The notes: generated by a model not told the origin, from the letters alone. DNA of 64,000 bases from Gnetum montanum (GCA_015680685.1 MNCI01027447.1:322638-386637); one strand, 5' to 3'; positions 46,471 through 58,994 are shown, numbered from the stretch's first letter. Translations and numbers: made by a program.

Positions 46471-47681
46471 TGAACTTAGAAGGGAGGGGATGAATAAGTT
46501 TCGCAAATAAAAACTTAAAAAAACAAAGCACACACAAATTTCCGTTGTTCGCCAACTTGGGTACTCCACACTCATAGGGTAGATTACAAGCACACCATCG
46601 GACTTTGTTGCTCTCAAAATGTGGTTGAAGTTTCCAAATCCTATACAATCTTCAAGCCCTACTTGGGAGTGTTGTACTATAGCACTAATCATTAAGCCCT
46701 ACAAAGTCATGTTAAGCTTGAAAATGTGGTTTCAAAGCTTTCATGACATTTACAAACTTGAGCTCTACACTGGAGTGTTGTACCATAGCACCAACAACTC
46801 AATCCCACAAGATCTCAACAAGCTAAAAAAACTCAACCCCTTAAGGCAACAAGAATAAGTATTATAAGGAATGATTGCAACTCAATTTGCTAATCCTTGG
46901 ATAGTTAGGTATAACACACTTTACAAAGCCAAAATGACTAGACAATGAGGAGCAACAGAGTATTCAATGATTATAAATGATTGTACAATGAATACAACAA
47001 AGCTTGCTCATTTCCCAATGCACATTAAGTTTTCTTATAGCTACCATGTTACTAAATCCTTCTAGAAAGTTGTGCAATGGCTAGCTAACAGTCACTAATG
47101 ATTGTGGGAGACATCTTTTTCATGCCAGAGACGTCTCTCTAAATTTTCCTTTAAATTTGGAAAGACATCTTTTTTTCCTAAAAGACATCTTTCTAAACTC
47201 TCTACTCTAGAATATGCCTTTGTCTTGTAGAAGACATATTTCTAAACTTGGTCTGCAATCTGCAAAGATGTCTTTACCACATGAATGATGTCTTTCGCTA
47301 GGGAAAGATGTCTTTATAAATTTTCTCTAATTTCACCCCAAATTTTCCAAGATGTTTATTGCTTCCCAGTGATGTCTTTATTCACTTTCTTTTGCATCAA
47401 AAATGCATTGTTCCTTCTCCGCAACCTTAATATTCCATATCCTTAGATGATGATAACTTTGCTTGTTCAATAGAAGGTCCTTGTCCATGTTCTTTGGATG
47501 TTCGTTTAAAGACATATGGGTCACTTTCTCCTTTGAGCTCTAAGATGGTTCATTCCTTATCCTCTTTCCCTCATCTTGGTTTCCCATGTACATAGTCCTA
47601 CAAACACAATAATCATACAACCATACAAAAAACTTTTATCTTCAGTTTACTTAATGTTTTAAGCACACCAAAAGGTCTTCA
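46471..47681 (-). repeat. 5' LTR of the Copia element
   Basis: 1211 bp; on the minus strand it starts TGAAGACCTTTTGGTGTGC and ends TTCTAAGTTCA. It carries the unoccupied GTCAC site (47520-47524) into which the Tat element went in the sister LTR, and an array of AAGACATCTTT/AAGATGTCTTT words at 47115-47400. Confidence 0.82.
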
Positions 47682-48215
47682 CCTGTTTATGTTCGAAACT
47701 GGTCATGCTCATTTTAACAATTAATTAATGTGCATGGAAACGTAAATATTAACTAAGTAGATCAAATGTAAATTTCATGAAAACTAAATCTAATCTAAGT
47801 TAAAGTGTTGTAATGAATAAGAATCATCATTAATCTTATTGTCATTCATGGAATGTGTCCAGGTACATTACCACTAGAATAAGATGTCATACAATTGACT
47901 CAAATCCACACTATAAGCACTCACTAACTATTCTCTAAAACTATGAAATAAAAATACAAGATTTTGACTACTCTATTAACAAAAGATGATAATACATGGT
48001 GGGAGCATGCATGTTTATAGATGAAAATAGACATTGCATCAATGGGTATGCATCAGCACATTATTGTATACATTAATAGGATCAAATCGATGGGTACATG
48101 TCGAAGTGGCTATGTTGAGGCAACTATATCAAAGCAGCTATGTCAACATGACTACATCAAAGCGACTACCTTTCTATTAGTCCTCAAGGCTAAAACCCTC
48201 ACATGCATTTCTACA
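47682..48215 (-). repeat. Athila-family LTR, right half
   Basis: Continues the LTR broken at 22554. Near its U3 start (48085-48165) it has a run of 13-14-bp units (GCAGCTATGTCAAC, ATGACTACATCAAA, GCGACTACC). The end of the LTR is approximate; no internal region or second LTR follows, so it was probably a solo LTR. Confidence 0.6.
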
Positions 48216-49287
48216 TAAAAAATCATTCACTCACCTATCATATATGCTTCCCACCTTAGTCTACACATGTTGTGCCCTCCTACATCATTTCTGCAAAACC
48301 TTACATCATCATTTCTACCATGTCTTGCATTGGCATTCTCACCACCATTTTCATTAGTATCGCTAGAAACCCTCATTGGCCTATGTTTTCTATTATCTTT
48401 TTTGATGGTACAAACCTACAGTGATCATTGATACCATGGATATTTGAGGCCCATACGGATCCTAACATTCATGGATACTATGAACACTAGAGATCCATAT
48501 TAGACTTGATGCCCACTAACACCAGAGATTCATACCAAATTCAAACAAGAATAAGCCTCTTAAAACTTAAATTTTCAATTTGAAATCCAAATACCATCAT
48601 GTAACTAGTTTTGACTAACTTGATTAATTGGTTAACTATTAGTGAGCCAAAAACTAAAAAGTTAAGTGTGCTAATCCTAGAGTAATACTAGGATGAGTAA
48701 CCTCTTTGAAAGCTCTTGGGGAATCTCAAAATTTGTGTCATATGTTGGATTTTAAAATTTTATTCTAAAATATATTTTCAGCAAACAAACAGTTGTTTTT
48801 TATTAATTTCAATTTTCCAAATCTGGTGGTAATGTCAAATGCGGTGTATGGGATCTTGAAAATTAGTTTTAAATCTTCTACCTTAACTTATGCATTAATA
48901 GCCTTAAGAGCTAAAATTTAGCATTAATTAGGCATCTAATACCAATTTTTAACAAATAAATAATCATTTCTAAAATTTTTTCGCCTTCTGAATCTAATGA
49001 TAATGTTAGATTGATTATTTGGAAAGCTAAAAATTAAGTGATAGTTTAAATCATGCCTTAAAAAGCTATAACCTAAGTTAACTAACCATGTCTAAAAATA
49101 TAATGCTTAGGACTAGCATATTTGATCCTTTTTATTTATCTTATTCTTAGGATAATGTAACTAAGTTATATATATAGTTAGACATGCACCAATAACCCCT
49201 ACAACATTGAACCTAGTTTAGTGACCCCTCATTTGTGTTAGTCACACTTGCAGAGTCAATGTCCTAAGGGTGGTAGATGAGGATCAT
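48216..49287 (+). other. Internal sequence of the outer element, no gene recognised
   Basis: AT-rich, no domain or repeat pair seen. Confidence 0.4.
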
Positions 49288-50400
49288 TGAACTTAGAAGG
49301 GAGGATGAATAAGTTTCCCAAATGAAAATTATAGCCATAAATACCACACCAAAAATTACATGGTTCCCCAATTTGGATACTCCACACTTAGAGGGTAGTT
49401 CACTTGCACACCTTTGGACTTTGTTTCTCTCAAAATGTGGTTTAAAGAATACCATATCCTATATAAGCTCTAAACTCCACTCTAGAGTGATTCATCTCCA
49501 CAAATCCACTTAATCCTACAAGGTCCTAACAAGTTTAGAATGTTGTTTCCAACATCCCACAACCTTTACAAATTAAGCTCCTCTTAGACTATTGTGATGC
49601 TACTCCAACCACTCAACCTAGCTACGTCGCGACAAGCTCAATGACAATGCCTTCTTGTACGAAGCACATCAACCCTAGTGGGACAACAAGAAAGAGAAAC
49701 AAGATTAAAAGGAAAGAATGTAACTAATTTATAGATCCTTGACTTTAAGACACAGTACAATAGCACTTAATACAACAGCACAGATGATATGACAATGAAG
49801 TACAATACATAAGCAAATGATATAATAAATTAGGTACGAAGGTACAGCATGCAATGATTACTTTGATAATGACTATTCATCCACAACACTTGTACAAAAC
49901 CCAAGAGAATGAAGTTTTCTTAAAGTCTTAAAGTTTCCAAAATCACCTTGGAATTCATGCAACAACTATCTAATGACAAAGGAGACATCTTCTTCAAGAT
50001 TGGGACATCTCTCTACATCTGACTTCCAATTCAAGGGAAACATATCTCCACCAAAGGAGACATCTTCTCCAAATAGGAGATGTCTACTATTTTCAAAAGA
50101 TGTCTTCTCTGGATCTTCTTCACTTTGGCCAAGACATCTTCTACTTCTAGGAGACGTCTTCTCATCTTTTGGACTTTACTTCATAAGGCTTCCTTTCATT
50201 GATTTGGCTCATCCCCAATCTTAGAAAATTCTTCATTTTTTTATAGTCTTCATCTTTGTCTTATTCTCCTTGAGTGCTTATTTTCCTCACTATGAAAACT
50301 CTTTCATTTCTTGAGTCCTTATTTATGCATGCAAAAACATCACATTCACAACATTCTATATTCTCCATTTTCCTTAAGGTTTTGACATACCAAAAGTTTA
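49288..50400 (-). mobile_element. Solo LTR of the Copia family
   Basis: A third, more diverged copy of the LTR at 46471-47681: minus-strand end TTCTAAGTTCA, plus-strand words TGGTTCCCCAATTTGG, CTCCACACTTAGAGGGTAG, GGACTTTGTTTCTCTCAAAATG and a cluster of GGAGACATCTTCT/AGGAGATGTCT units (49980-50165). No internal Copia DNA is attached. Confidence 0.75.
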
Positions 50401-51312
50401 ATAGTAGAAAGGTCATTAGGAGTCTAGGAATGAAGTAAAATCACACCTAAGATATCAAGTAGTTGGAAGAATTAATTTGCAAACTAATAATGCATGAAAC
50501 ACCTTCACCCATCCAACAAGCCACACAATCAACAAAAATTAATCATCAAGGAGAATCATAACCTTGTTGTAGCAAGGTATATGAAATTCCTTAGAAATAA
50601 TGACTCAGGAGAATATCCAAGAATGATTGAGGTTTTACAAAATTCTTGTGATGTGATGTTAGACAAAAGATACAGTCATCAATTCATCATACCATCCCAT
50701 CAATCAATGTATTCTTTACCCACATTCAATCATCCTTGAACAAGTCAAATTTTTGAACCTCATACAAATGATATTCATGAACATCAAGATCAAGCCTTAC
50801 CATGCTAAATGAAGTCCTCCAAACATATTTTCCTTATGATGAAAATATGACTTGATTTTCAAGAAAAGAAAAAAAAGAGAAAAGTCCCCTAATCTTTCTT
50901 CTATTTTTTTTCTTTCTTCATTTAATTTATATTTCCAAATTAGACAAGTAAATTATTCTTGAGTAATACAAGTAGGAAATGAGGATTCACCCTACCTTCA
51001 CTTTGGTAACCAAAGACATTATGTGTACTTAGTGTGACCTTACCTAGAACTTGTGATTTATTATTAGTGTACCTAAATTTACCTCTTGTTATTATCTAGA
51101 GAATGAGATAAGTTGTTGACATGATAAATTTATCTCTCAAATATTTCTTTCACTTATACCTTCATTTGTAGAATAAGTAGGAGAATTTTAACTATTCAAC
51201 CTTAGTTTAAAACAAGAAATCAAAAAATTAAAGCATAGGAGCACTAGATCATGGAAAAAGATCCTTAATACAAATTCCTTTGAAGACTAAACGAAAGCTA
51301 AGGGAGGTAGTT
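50401..51312 (+). other. Internal sequence of the outer element with one small open frame
   Basis: A frame at 50494-50739 (81 codons, MKHLHPSNKP... LRNNDSGEYPRMIEVLQNS) is open and not strongly biased, but I recognise no family and it has no neighbour that explains it; it may be a remnant of gag. The purine tract GGGAGGTAGT at 51303-51312 closes the region before the 3' LTR. Confidence 0.4.
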
Positions 51313-51801
51313 TGTCACATATTCATTTTCAAATGGTGTCATTCTATAACAAAGATGATGTCATTATATAACAAGTAATGTAATTATTGTAATAAGACTC
51401 TTAATTAAAGAGCACATTTTAATAACAAGCATATCTCTTGAGACAGTATTTGGGGTTTTGACTTCAGGTATTTATAGCTAGGAATTAGATATCATATTAG
51501 CATGGAGTTGCAAATCTAGTAAAGATGGCTAATAGACACTAGGTGAAGAGAGATAGGAAGAGTATTGATCATCCATTCTTAGTTGAATCTAGGTCTAACT
51601 ATGGTGGTAGTGCTATATTACCTCTAAGGAATACATGTAGAAGGAAGACAATCGTTGGGACCCCTCATAGCATGACCTAGATACACACATTATTTTCATA
51701 GTTTCATCATTAATAAAATTATTTTGCATTTTTTTCTGCATTTTCCTTCTTATATTCTTTGTGCATAATGTCAAATGTATCATGTATTTAACCTTTGCCC
51801 A
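51313..51801 (+). repeat. 3' LTR of the outer element
   Basis: Starts TGTCACATATTC; colinear with 21089-21564. The last 40 bp are diverged, so the end is placed by the flank AACAT resembling TACAT on the other side. Confidence 0.7.
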
Positions 51802-53620
51802 AACATTTGAAATAAAATGTCCCATGCTTAATGCTTGATTTTAAAACCCTTAAGAAAGTACTTGAGATTTATTTTTCCTACTTAGTCTTTGTACTAACTT
51901 CCCTTTCAATTTTACCTCTTAGATATTATAGACATTGGTGAGGAGTAGTTGAAGAAATTAGGAGTTTGATTAGGATTTAGATTTGTATCATTTTGTTCAT
52001 GTTGGTTATTTGATGTAATTTATAAGGCTATAATGTTTATCTAGTGTTTGTATTTTGTAAGTTGTATGTTCAATGGTTGGCAATGTTGACTTTTTACTTG
52101 TCTATCTTTCGTATAGACCTAACTTTTCTTTCTTGTTTATTTAAGCTGGTAATGTTAATTTTAGAATTTAGACTTGGATATTATTTTGTATTGTATGTGA
52201 TCGAATGCGTAAATAACTAGCTAAGATTATTTTATTCCAAACCTTATTAATAAAATCCCTTTAGAAAGGGATGATCCTAAGAAGAAAATAGTTTTTCTAG
52301 CTTTAGAGTTGATTTTCTTATTAGACTTGACAATTCTCTAATAAAAAGCAAAGAAGACCCATTTTTCTGCTAATATATTTATTGTTCTCTTCAGTAATAG
52401 ACTTAAGATCCTAGCATTTTCCTTTGCAAAGATCAAGACTAGTAAGTCCATTAATCCACACAATGGTCCATGTGTTGACAGAGGATTTAGTAGTTCTAGT
52501 TTCTTATTCTTCCTTAGGTGATACTATAGGATATGATATTACTCCAAATGTTGCAAAGATATCATTATCCTTACTTTGAAACTTTGGAGTATTCTTGGAT
52601 GCTTAATTGTTTATTCTACTATTATAATTTTATCTAGATATTTGGTGTTTTGTCTTAGGTATTAGGGCCTTCGAACTACTATTAGTGAACAAGTTAGGTT
52701 TTGTACACATGGAGCTATTGACATTGTTATTCGAACATTTAAATCTATTTTTTACTAGTTTTGTTTTAATCTATTTTGTATTTTGTGCCCCCATTGCACC
52801 TATTTTATTTTGGATGCCTACTTCTTATCTTGTGAATTTTTATTAGCATCCTTCAATTTTTATTATGTTACATTTCATTTTCTAAGTACCACCTTGTTAT
52901 CCTAAACCTAAGTTATCCTAGTGTTACATTTATCTTTAAAGATATTATCAAATACTACATCATGACTGTTGGCACATTTTGGCCATCTTATGGAACAGGT
53001 TGGCATGATAAAATTGATTAAAGGTTTTTGTAGTTTTTAGTACTCTCTTATTCATAGTTGGAGAAGTGGCAAGAATTCCACAAACTATTAACTATGTTTT
53101 CTCACTAAATTCATAAGGGAGCTTTTAAAGATCCATTGCAAAGCAATTTTAGATGCTGAAAGATTGGAGGAAAGGCTATAAAATACCAAGAAAATGCATA
53201 TAGAATGCTTTACTTTGTCAGAATAAACAAAATTTTAGTTTGTAGATAAAGAGAAATAACATCTAAATTTAAAGAAGAAAGAAATGAAGAATCCAAGTAA
53301 CTGCAATTGATAGTAAACTGGTCATTGGAAATTTCAGTAGTGAAGAGTAAAAAAGAATAAGAGTTAAAATGCAGTTAGCAATATATATAAGAATTGAGAA
53401 TTGGATGTCACAGTAATGCTTATTTACAGTAAAAGTAGAGACACTGGTAAAAGGCAATTTGTCAAACACTTTGTATATACTCTACATTTGAATCAGCAAT
53501 GAAAATCAGAAAAACAAGAACAGGTTATGAGCAATGGTTTTAGAAGAAAAACAGTAAGACAAGCATCAAGAATATATCAAAATATTGCCAATATTAGCAC
53601 CCAAATCATACAACAACTGT
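51802..53620. other. Unassigned AT-rich sequence
   Basis: No gene, LTR pair or RNA structure recognised. Confidence 0.45.
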
Positions 53621-53629
53621 CCCTATCCC

Positions 53630-54270
53630 TGATTCACAAATTGAATAAAACGAATTTAGAAAGAAAAACGCAAGGAAGCCCTAGGTAAATCTGGGGCAAA
53701 GATTTCAAGCGGTTAGAACCCTAAACCATAATTATCATTTGCTCCTGGAACCTGCAAAAGAAAAAGAAGATCTCCTTCAATAATCCTCAGTATACAGAGA
53801 GTGGAGTCTTCGCATAAAAGGGCAAAAACGCAATAGGGTTTCTAGCTTGTATTTGACAGAGCACCAGGGCATGGTAGAGAAATAAACTCCAAGAAAAATG
53901 TAGTGCGTAACCATAGCTGATGAAAATTTTTAATCATGGTAGACAAGGGCATCCTACCAAGAATTTAGTCCCAAAAATTTAGTGAACGCAGAGCACACAT
54001 GGAGGTCTCATCGGGAACGACGGTTATAATCATTTCCATTGCACCTTTGGCTCTGCTGGTGTAGGGCGTGTACAGTTTGTGTAGAAATTGCTGGGATGCT
54101 CAACAGAGTTTCAAACCTTCTGATATTGAATAACTGTCACTAAAAATAGAGCTTCGGTGTATCTAGACGACACCAGTGACTCGGCATTTGCAACTACCAA
54201 AGTAGGGATGAATTTGCAGTTGTTCTAGTAACAATACCACACTAGAAAATGGCGGAATTCTTCATTTCTT
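53630..54270 (+). other. CpG-richer patch with a possible broken first exon
   Basis: CG dinucleotides are clearly denser here than in the flanks (AAACGCAAGG, CAAGCGG, TCGGGAACGACGG, AGACGACACC, GACTCGG). An ATG at 53999 opens MEVSSGTTVIIISIAPLALL, a hydrophobic, signal-anchor-like stretch, then a TAG and GVYSLCRNCWDAQ. A telo-box-like word (TAGGGTTT, 53840) lies upstream. It could be the decayed start of a host gene or of a younger element. No family recognised. Confidence 0.3.
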
Positions 54271-54599
54271 TGCTGTAGGTCAGAAGCTTGATGATTAACA
54301 GCCATGGATTTCCTGTTAATTTGAAATATTTGCATAAGAGGGAGTTGGCATTGCTCATTATCCCAGTTCTAGTTCAAACATTACTCTTGATGAAACAAGC
54401 TCACACAATAATTCGTGAAAAATACGCTGTAGCCATCTTGACTATGGTTTTATTATTCCAAAAAGCTGAACATCCTCATGATCTAGAGAATTTGCACATA
54501 AATTGGGAGTGACATAAGAAAAATAATAATATAGATAAATGGGTACCAATTTGGATAAGTTACTATGGTTGTTTGGGGCCATAAAATTGAAATATCAAT

Positions 54600-55060
54600 A
54601 TATTTATGGCCATAACATAATGAGACATGTAGAAACAAAACATGAGTCCTCCATGGCTCCCTAGTCTATCATGATGGTTGCAATTATAAGATATTCATCA
54701 CCTATAAACATTTAACCCTATGGTGAATATAGCCACTAGATACTTGGCTTCATTTTAAATTTCCTATAAATGTTGTAATTTCATGACAATTGTAGCCTCT
54801 CAATTGAAATGGTGGTTATAACCACTACAAAGGCCACATGTCAACTACAACTTTTTTATCTCTATGGTGGTTATAACCATCCATAGTGTTTGTAACTTAC
54901 CTCACCTTCTCATGATGATTGTAACTACCTTGAGGTTACTATAAAAGGGCTTCAAGGGTAGGAAGGGAGGGGGGTCTCGCTCTGGGTCTTGGTGGCGGGG
55001 GTGAAGAGCATTTGTAAAGAAGACATTGTGAAAGATTGCTTGTAAGATGACTTGTTAAAG
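54600..55060 (+). promoter_or_regulatory. Promoter-like stretch with two palindromes upstream of a TATA box
   Basis: A perfect 14-bp palindrome GTGGTTATAACCAC (54812-54825) and a near-perfect 25-bp palindrome at 54862-54886 with the same GGTTATAACC core precede TATAAAAGG (54940-54948). A GC-rich, leader-like segment (54965-55010) follows. This is the layout of an LTR U3-R or a promoter. I could not find a second copy, so the LTR reading is a guess. Confidence 0.4.
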
Positions 55061-57690
55061 ACAACATTTCAGCCTCTTTTTCATAGTCTTGTGAGTTATG
55101 TTTATTTTTTATTTTGTTTAAATTGTTTAGCTAGTGGTTTAGATAGTATCATGCTTGGCAAATAATTTTGGGATTTTTAGATTGCTCTTATTGTTCTTGT
55201 TTCATGATAGAAAATTTCTATTAAAATTTTGACATAGAAGAGCTTGTGTTTGAAAGCCTTAAGAGCATTTTAGTAGTGAATTTTATTATTGTGCAATGTA
55301 TAAGAACCACTATTGAGATTGTTGTAAGTGAGCCTACGCATGTAGTCAAGCCGTTGAATGATTCAATAGTCAAGAGGGTTCAGAAAATCTTTGGTATTTT
55401 GATAGGACCAGAATAGCTTCTTTTATCTTTAAAGTGAATCTCTATGGTATTTCAATCATAAATTGTCAAGTCTTTTGAAGGTTCTATTGAATGCAATTGT
55501 TGACATCCATTATCTAGCCAAAATAGAGTCTGTTACATGATAGTTTACACAACAATTTTTTTTGATAGCATAGTAGGATTGTCTTGAAGAAATTGCTTAT
55601 TTGAGCCTTGGAAGTTTAAACAATTCATAGTTATTGAATTTGGGATATCTTTATTGTGAAGTGTTTACTCGTATCATTTTACCTTGTTTAAACATTTGAG
55701 ATCTTTACACAAATCTCCTTTCTTTTTCTCCTCTTTCTATTTCCATTGAATCTCACTCTATTTCTAGTTTTCTTGTGGAACTATCTCTTTCTCTGGGGAA
55801 AATTAGAAGTAGATTCGCAGAGTTGTGCCTAAATTTTTTTGCAAAAATTTATTTGTTACAAGTAGGTATTATAAGGACCACATAGACTAGGCAATTGAAC
55901 AAAATAGGAACTCTCAACAACTCACAGTACTTTGCAAAGTTAGCTAAATCTCTTTAAGATAAGTCATTTATAATTTTACACACAACCCAATCATTTCATT
56001 TTTCACAACATCACACACACATACTCACATTAACTACTGAATCTATTTGGAGGTATCTGGGCCTTGGTGTTGCCAGAGACCAGCAAGCACCTAAATTCTG
56101 TTCGAGGATACTTGTTGGCGATCGCATCCCAAACAGTCACCAAAAATGACATTCAACAACATTGTGTTATTTGATATTTCAAACTCAATAGGTTTCATGA
56201 TCTATAGCAAAACCAAATGGCAACTCTACTATGTCCTTGGAATCCAAGTTTTCAAAGTGTGCTTTAGGAATATGTACATAATATGCTTTTCCAAATATGT
56301 AAAGATAAAATATGAATACACAAATATTGGCAAATCATTTTTTATTCAAAGATATGTCACTTAGAGATGTAGTTGAAATTATATTAATAATATAAATAGA
56401 ATAATATTAAGCGTCAATCCATAAGAACTCTAATGATGAGTAGTGAGTGGGTTTAAACACCCGACTATAGAAACCTACAATTGTATGTAGTACACTTGGT
56501 ATGTTGAAGGGCTGGGTTAGGTGCCTATTACAACTTACTAGTATCATTCCCCATGATGATAATTGATATAAAATACAATGAAAAGAAAATTTAACAACTA
56601 ATTAACTAGCTGAAGATAATAGAAAAATAAAATTCTAGAGCAATGAGTAGCTACTCTACCAACCCACCATCATGCTCTTGAATTACATGGATTAACTACT
56701 AGAGAAACCAACTTAACATCTAAAGTGTTTAAGGTTTTAATGTATTTATTCTGCATTGCTAATTATATAAAAGTAAAAATTATCACTATAAATTACATAA
56801 AAAGAAACTTATGTCAAAGTACTACAATGGACTCCACTTCCAACAACTAACTTCAAGCACATGTTGCAATACTTGCTGAGTGACTGGAAACTGAAAAAAT
56901 AAACTAATAGAATATAGTTACAATGGAATAAAATTGATGATTTTCCCATCATACATAGGCAAAATTAGTTATTTCAACTACACTAATATGTTTTCACATT
57001 AATAGCTACATATACATTATCTTGTAGATACTATAGCATAATACACTAATGCATATCTATAGTTTGACTAAATAATCTTTATTATGCTTCATCATACCTC
57101 CATAACCAACTAAAAACTTATCCTCAAGCTATATAAAATGGATGAAGTATAGTTATATCATCCATAGCTTGCATATTGTTTATTCGCAAGCACTCGAATA
57201 ACAAACGGCTCTTGGGCAAGTTTAGGATTGTTGCTAATGGTAAATGTTGCTATTGTATTATACTAGATTCATCATCGATTACAATTGATTTCTCAAGGAT
57301 TATAGGAAGAATAAATAGCAATACAATTAATGAATAGTTGACATTTAGTGGGTAAGGATTAGTTTTAGAAAAAATAGCTACTTTTAGGAAAAAAAATTAA
57401 AGATATAACAACTATAATAAAAATAACTAGTTGTAGGCAAGAAGGAAAAATGGAAAGAAGAAAAGAAGGAAAACTGTTTAGGAGATATAATAGGTAAAAT
57501 AAAAATGGTTATTTGTACAGGAAAAGTAGTACAAATAGAAGGGTAGAGAAAGTAAGGAATATAGAGATTATTGTAAGTTTAGTGAGTATATAATAATAGT
57601 GCTTTTTAGGAAAAATAAAACTAATATTTTAAAAAATAATGTTAAACAAAATAAATCAAAAGTAACTTAAAAGAATCAATTAAAAATAAT
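55061..57690. other. Unassigned AT-rich sequence
   Basis: No recognised gene or paired repeat. Confidence 0.4.
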
Positions 57691-57694
57691 AAAA

Positions 57695-57810
57695 GATTCA
57701 AGAGGCAAAAGAAACAAATAGTATAATGATATAGCAATCATAATTGAACTCGCAACTTCTAACATATGAGGCAACGAGTTTAGAAATAAGAATATAACCT
57801 ACTAAACCAA
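57695..57810 (-). mobile_element. tRNA-like SINE head, second family
   Basis: Minus strand: TTGGTTTAGTAGGTTATA (box A-like), then TTGCGAGTTCAATTATG (box B-like) at the distance found in tRNAs. The body is short and AT-rich; no clear target-site duplication. It could also be a tRNA pseudogene, but no cloverleaf closes. Confidence 0.45.
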
Positions 57811-58144
57811 TTAAAAAGAAAAGAAAAAAATTTAGTAACAAAAAAAAATTAACATAAGTAGATTTTTCTAGATTGCTTAAATCTTGTTAAAATAGGCTAC
57901 CATGCTAAGTCAGTAAATTACCAGTGATCTCAATTAACATTATTAGAATGAATTCTAATTTCAAAAGGTAATTTTTCTCTCTAGAAAATTATCTATTATA
58001 CAAAGAACTTCACTATTATTTGTTAACCATTTATGATTTCTAGAAGAGTTATCTGTTTCCATGTGTTCTACAAGAGGTGATTTTGAAGATCTATTATAAT
58101 ATATATCTTTCAAGTGTTCTTTCAATCTAATAGAAAAAGTTCTA

Positions 58145-58289
58145 ATAATGAGGTGTTAGCCTAGTGATATGGGCCTTGGCTTGGTAACCCTAGGTCATAG
58201 GTTCAATTCTATTAGGTAGCATTGAGTTATAAACTTCTATAAATCTTGAGGTGTACCTATGTTCTAATTATTTCGGGTTCCAACACCTC
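58145..58289 (+). mobile_element. tRNA-derived SINE with 18-bp target-site duplication
   Basis: TTAGCCTAGTGATATGG (box A), ATAGGTTCAATTCTATTAGG (box B), GCATTGAGTTATAAAC and GAGGTGTACCTATG match the copy at 8801-8940. CTAATAGAAAAAGTTCTA (58127-58144) and CTAATAGACAAAGTTCTA (58290-58307) flank it, one mismatch in 18. Length 145 bp. Confidence 0.9.
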
Positions 58290-58994
58290 CTAATAGACAA
58301 AGTTCTACCAATTTCACCAATATAATATTTACTACAAATGAAAGATGATGAGCAATGAGTAGATCCTATGCCCAATCATATGAATCACTAAGTGTTCACA
58401 CATGATCCAGTAAAATTTTGTGGACTTATAGCCTTCTAAATACACTGGTCTCTAGGAAGTGAAACTAACCATTGTAATCATTGGCTTCCCAATTACACTT
58501 GTGAAATGCAAACGTATGGTTAAGTGCAACTGAGGCATATGATTTTTATCATTTTTATGTTTCATGTTTTAAGTAGCCTATTGAAAAAGAATAGTGAATA
58601 AAATAATTAAATTGCTAATTTAATCTAACTAGCTACACCTACAAATCCTAACATAAGCATCCATTCCACTTTCTGTACACATCCTAAACACATTTCATGC
58701 TACTAGGTTATCAAACATTAAGCATTACTAGGATGACCAAGCACCAAGCATATGCTCGAACTGGTCATACTTTTATGCTTAATTAATCACTATTTAATCT
58801 AGCTTAATTTAGCTTAATTAATTACTTAAAACATTAAAGGAATTTGCATAAAATATTAAGTGCACAAATAGACAATTTATGAGTGGCGAGGTACCCCTAC
58901 ACTCAACCATACGAATACGAGTGTTACATGCGTGATCCGGTCAAACTCTGCAAACTAAGTGCCTACACGCCTTATGGAACACTTAAGGTTAATC

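Larger units (their letters stand above)
22555..47681 (-). mobile_element. Ty1/Copia gag-only retrotransposon (TR-GAG type), itself split by the Tat element
   Basis: Read on the minus strand: 5' LTR 47681-46471, gag 46420-44990, about 2 kb of non-coding DNA, polypurine tract near 42992-42975, then the 3' LTR from 42974, interrupted between 42822 and 23562 and finishing at 22555. Without the 19.3-kb Tat insertion the element is about 5.9 kb. It has the Copia UBN2-type gag and a CCHC knuckle, but no protease, integrase or RT, so it depended on partners. End coordinates are good to about 5 bp; no exact target-site duplication was found. Confidence 0.78.
21089..51801 (+). mobile_element. Outer short-LTR retrotransposon hosting the nested insertions
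   Basis: A direct repeat pair at 21089-21564 and 51313-51801 behaves like LTRs. Both start TGTCA(T/C)AT. The left copy is followed at once by TGGCATCCAAGA, a plausible primer-binding site. The right copy is preceded by GGGAGGTAGT, a plausible polypurine tract. Flanks TACAT (21084-21088) and AACAT (51802-51806) agree at 4 of 5 positions. After removing the nested insertions only about 3.5-5 kb of internal DNA is left, with no pol, so it was probably a non-autonomous (LARD-like) element. Strand is inferred from primer-binding-site and polypurine positions. Confidence 0.65.

Noticed and set aside
46081-46692. 203-codon frame as one protein starting in the LTR
   Set aside because: Its first half reads through LTR and out-of-frame gag; only the part after about 46300 is the gag frame.
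22549-47690. TTATG as target-site duplication of the Copia element
   Set aside because: It would place the ends away from the TG/CA termini shown by the LTR comparison; left undecided.
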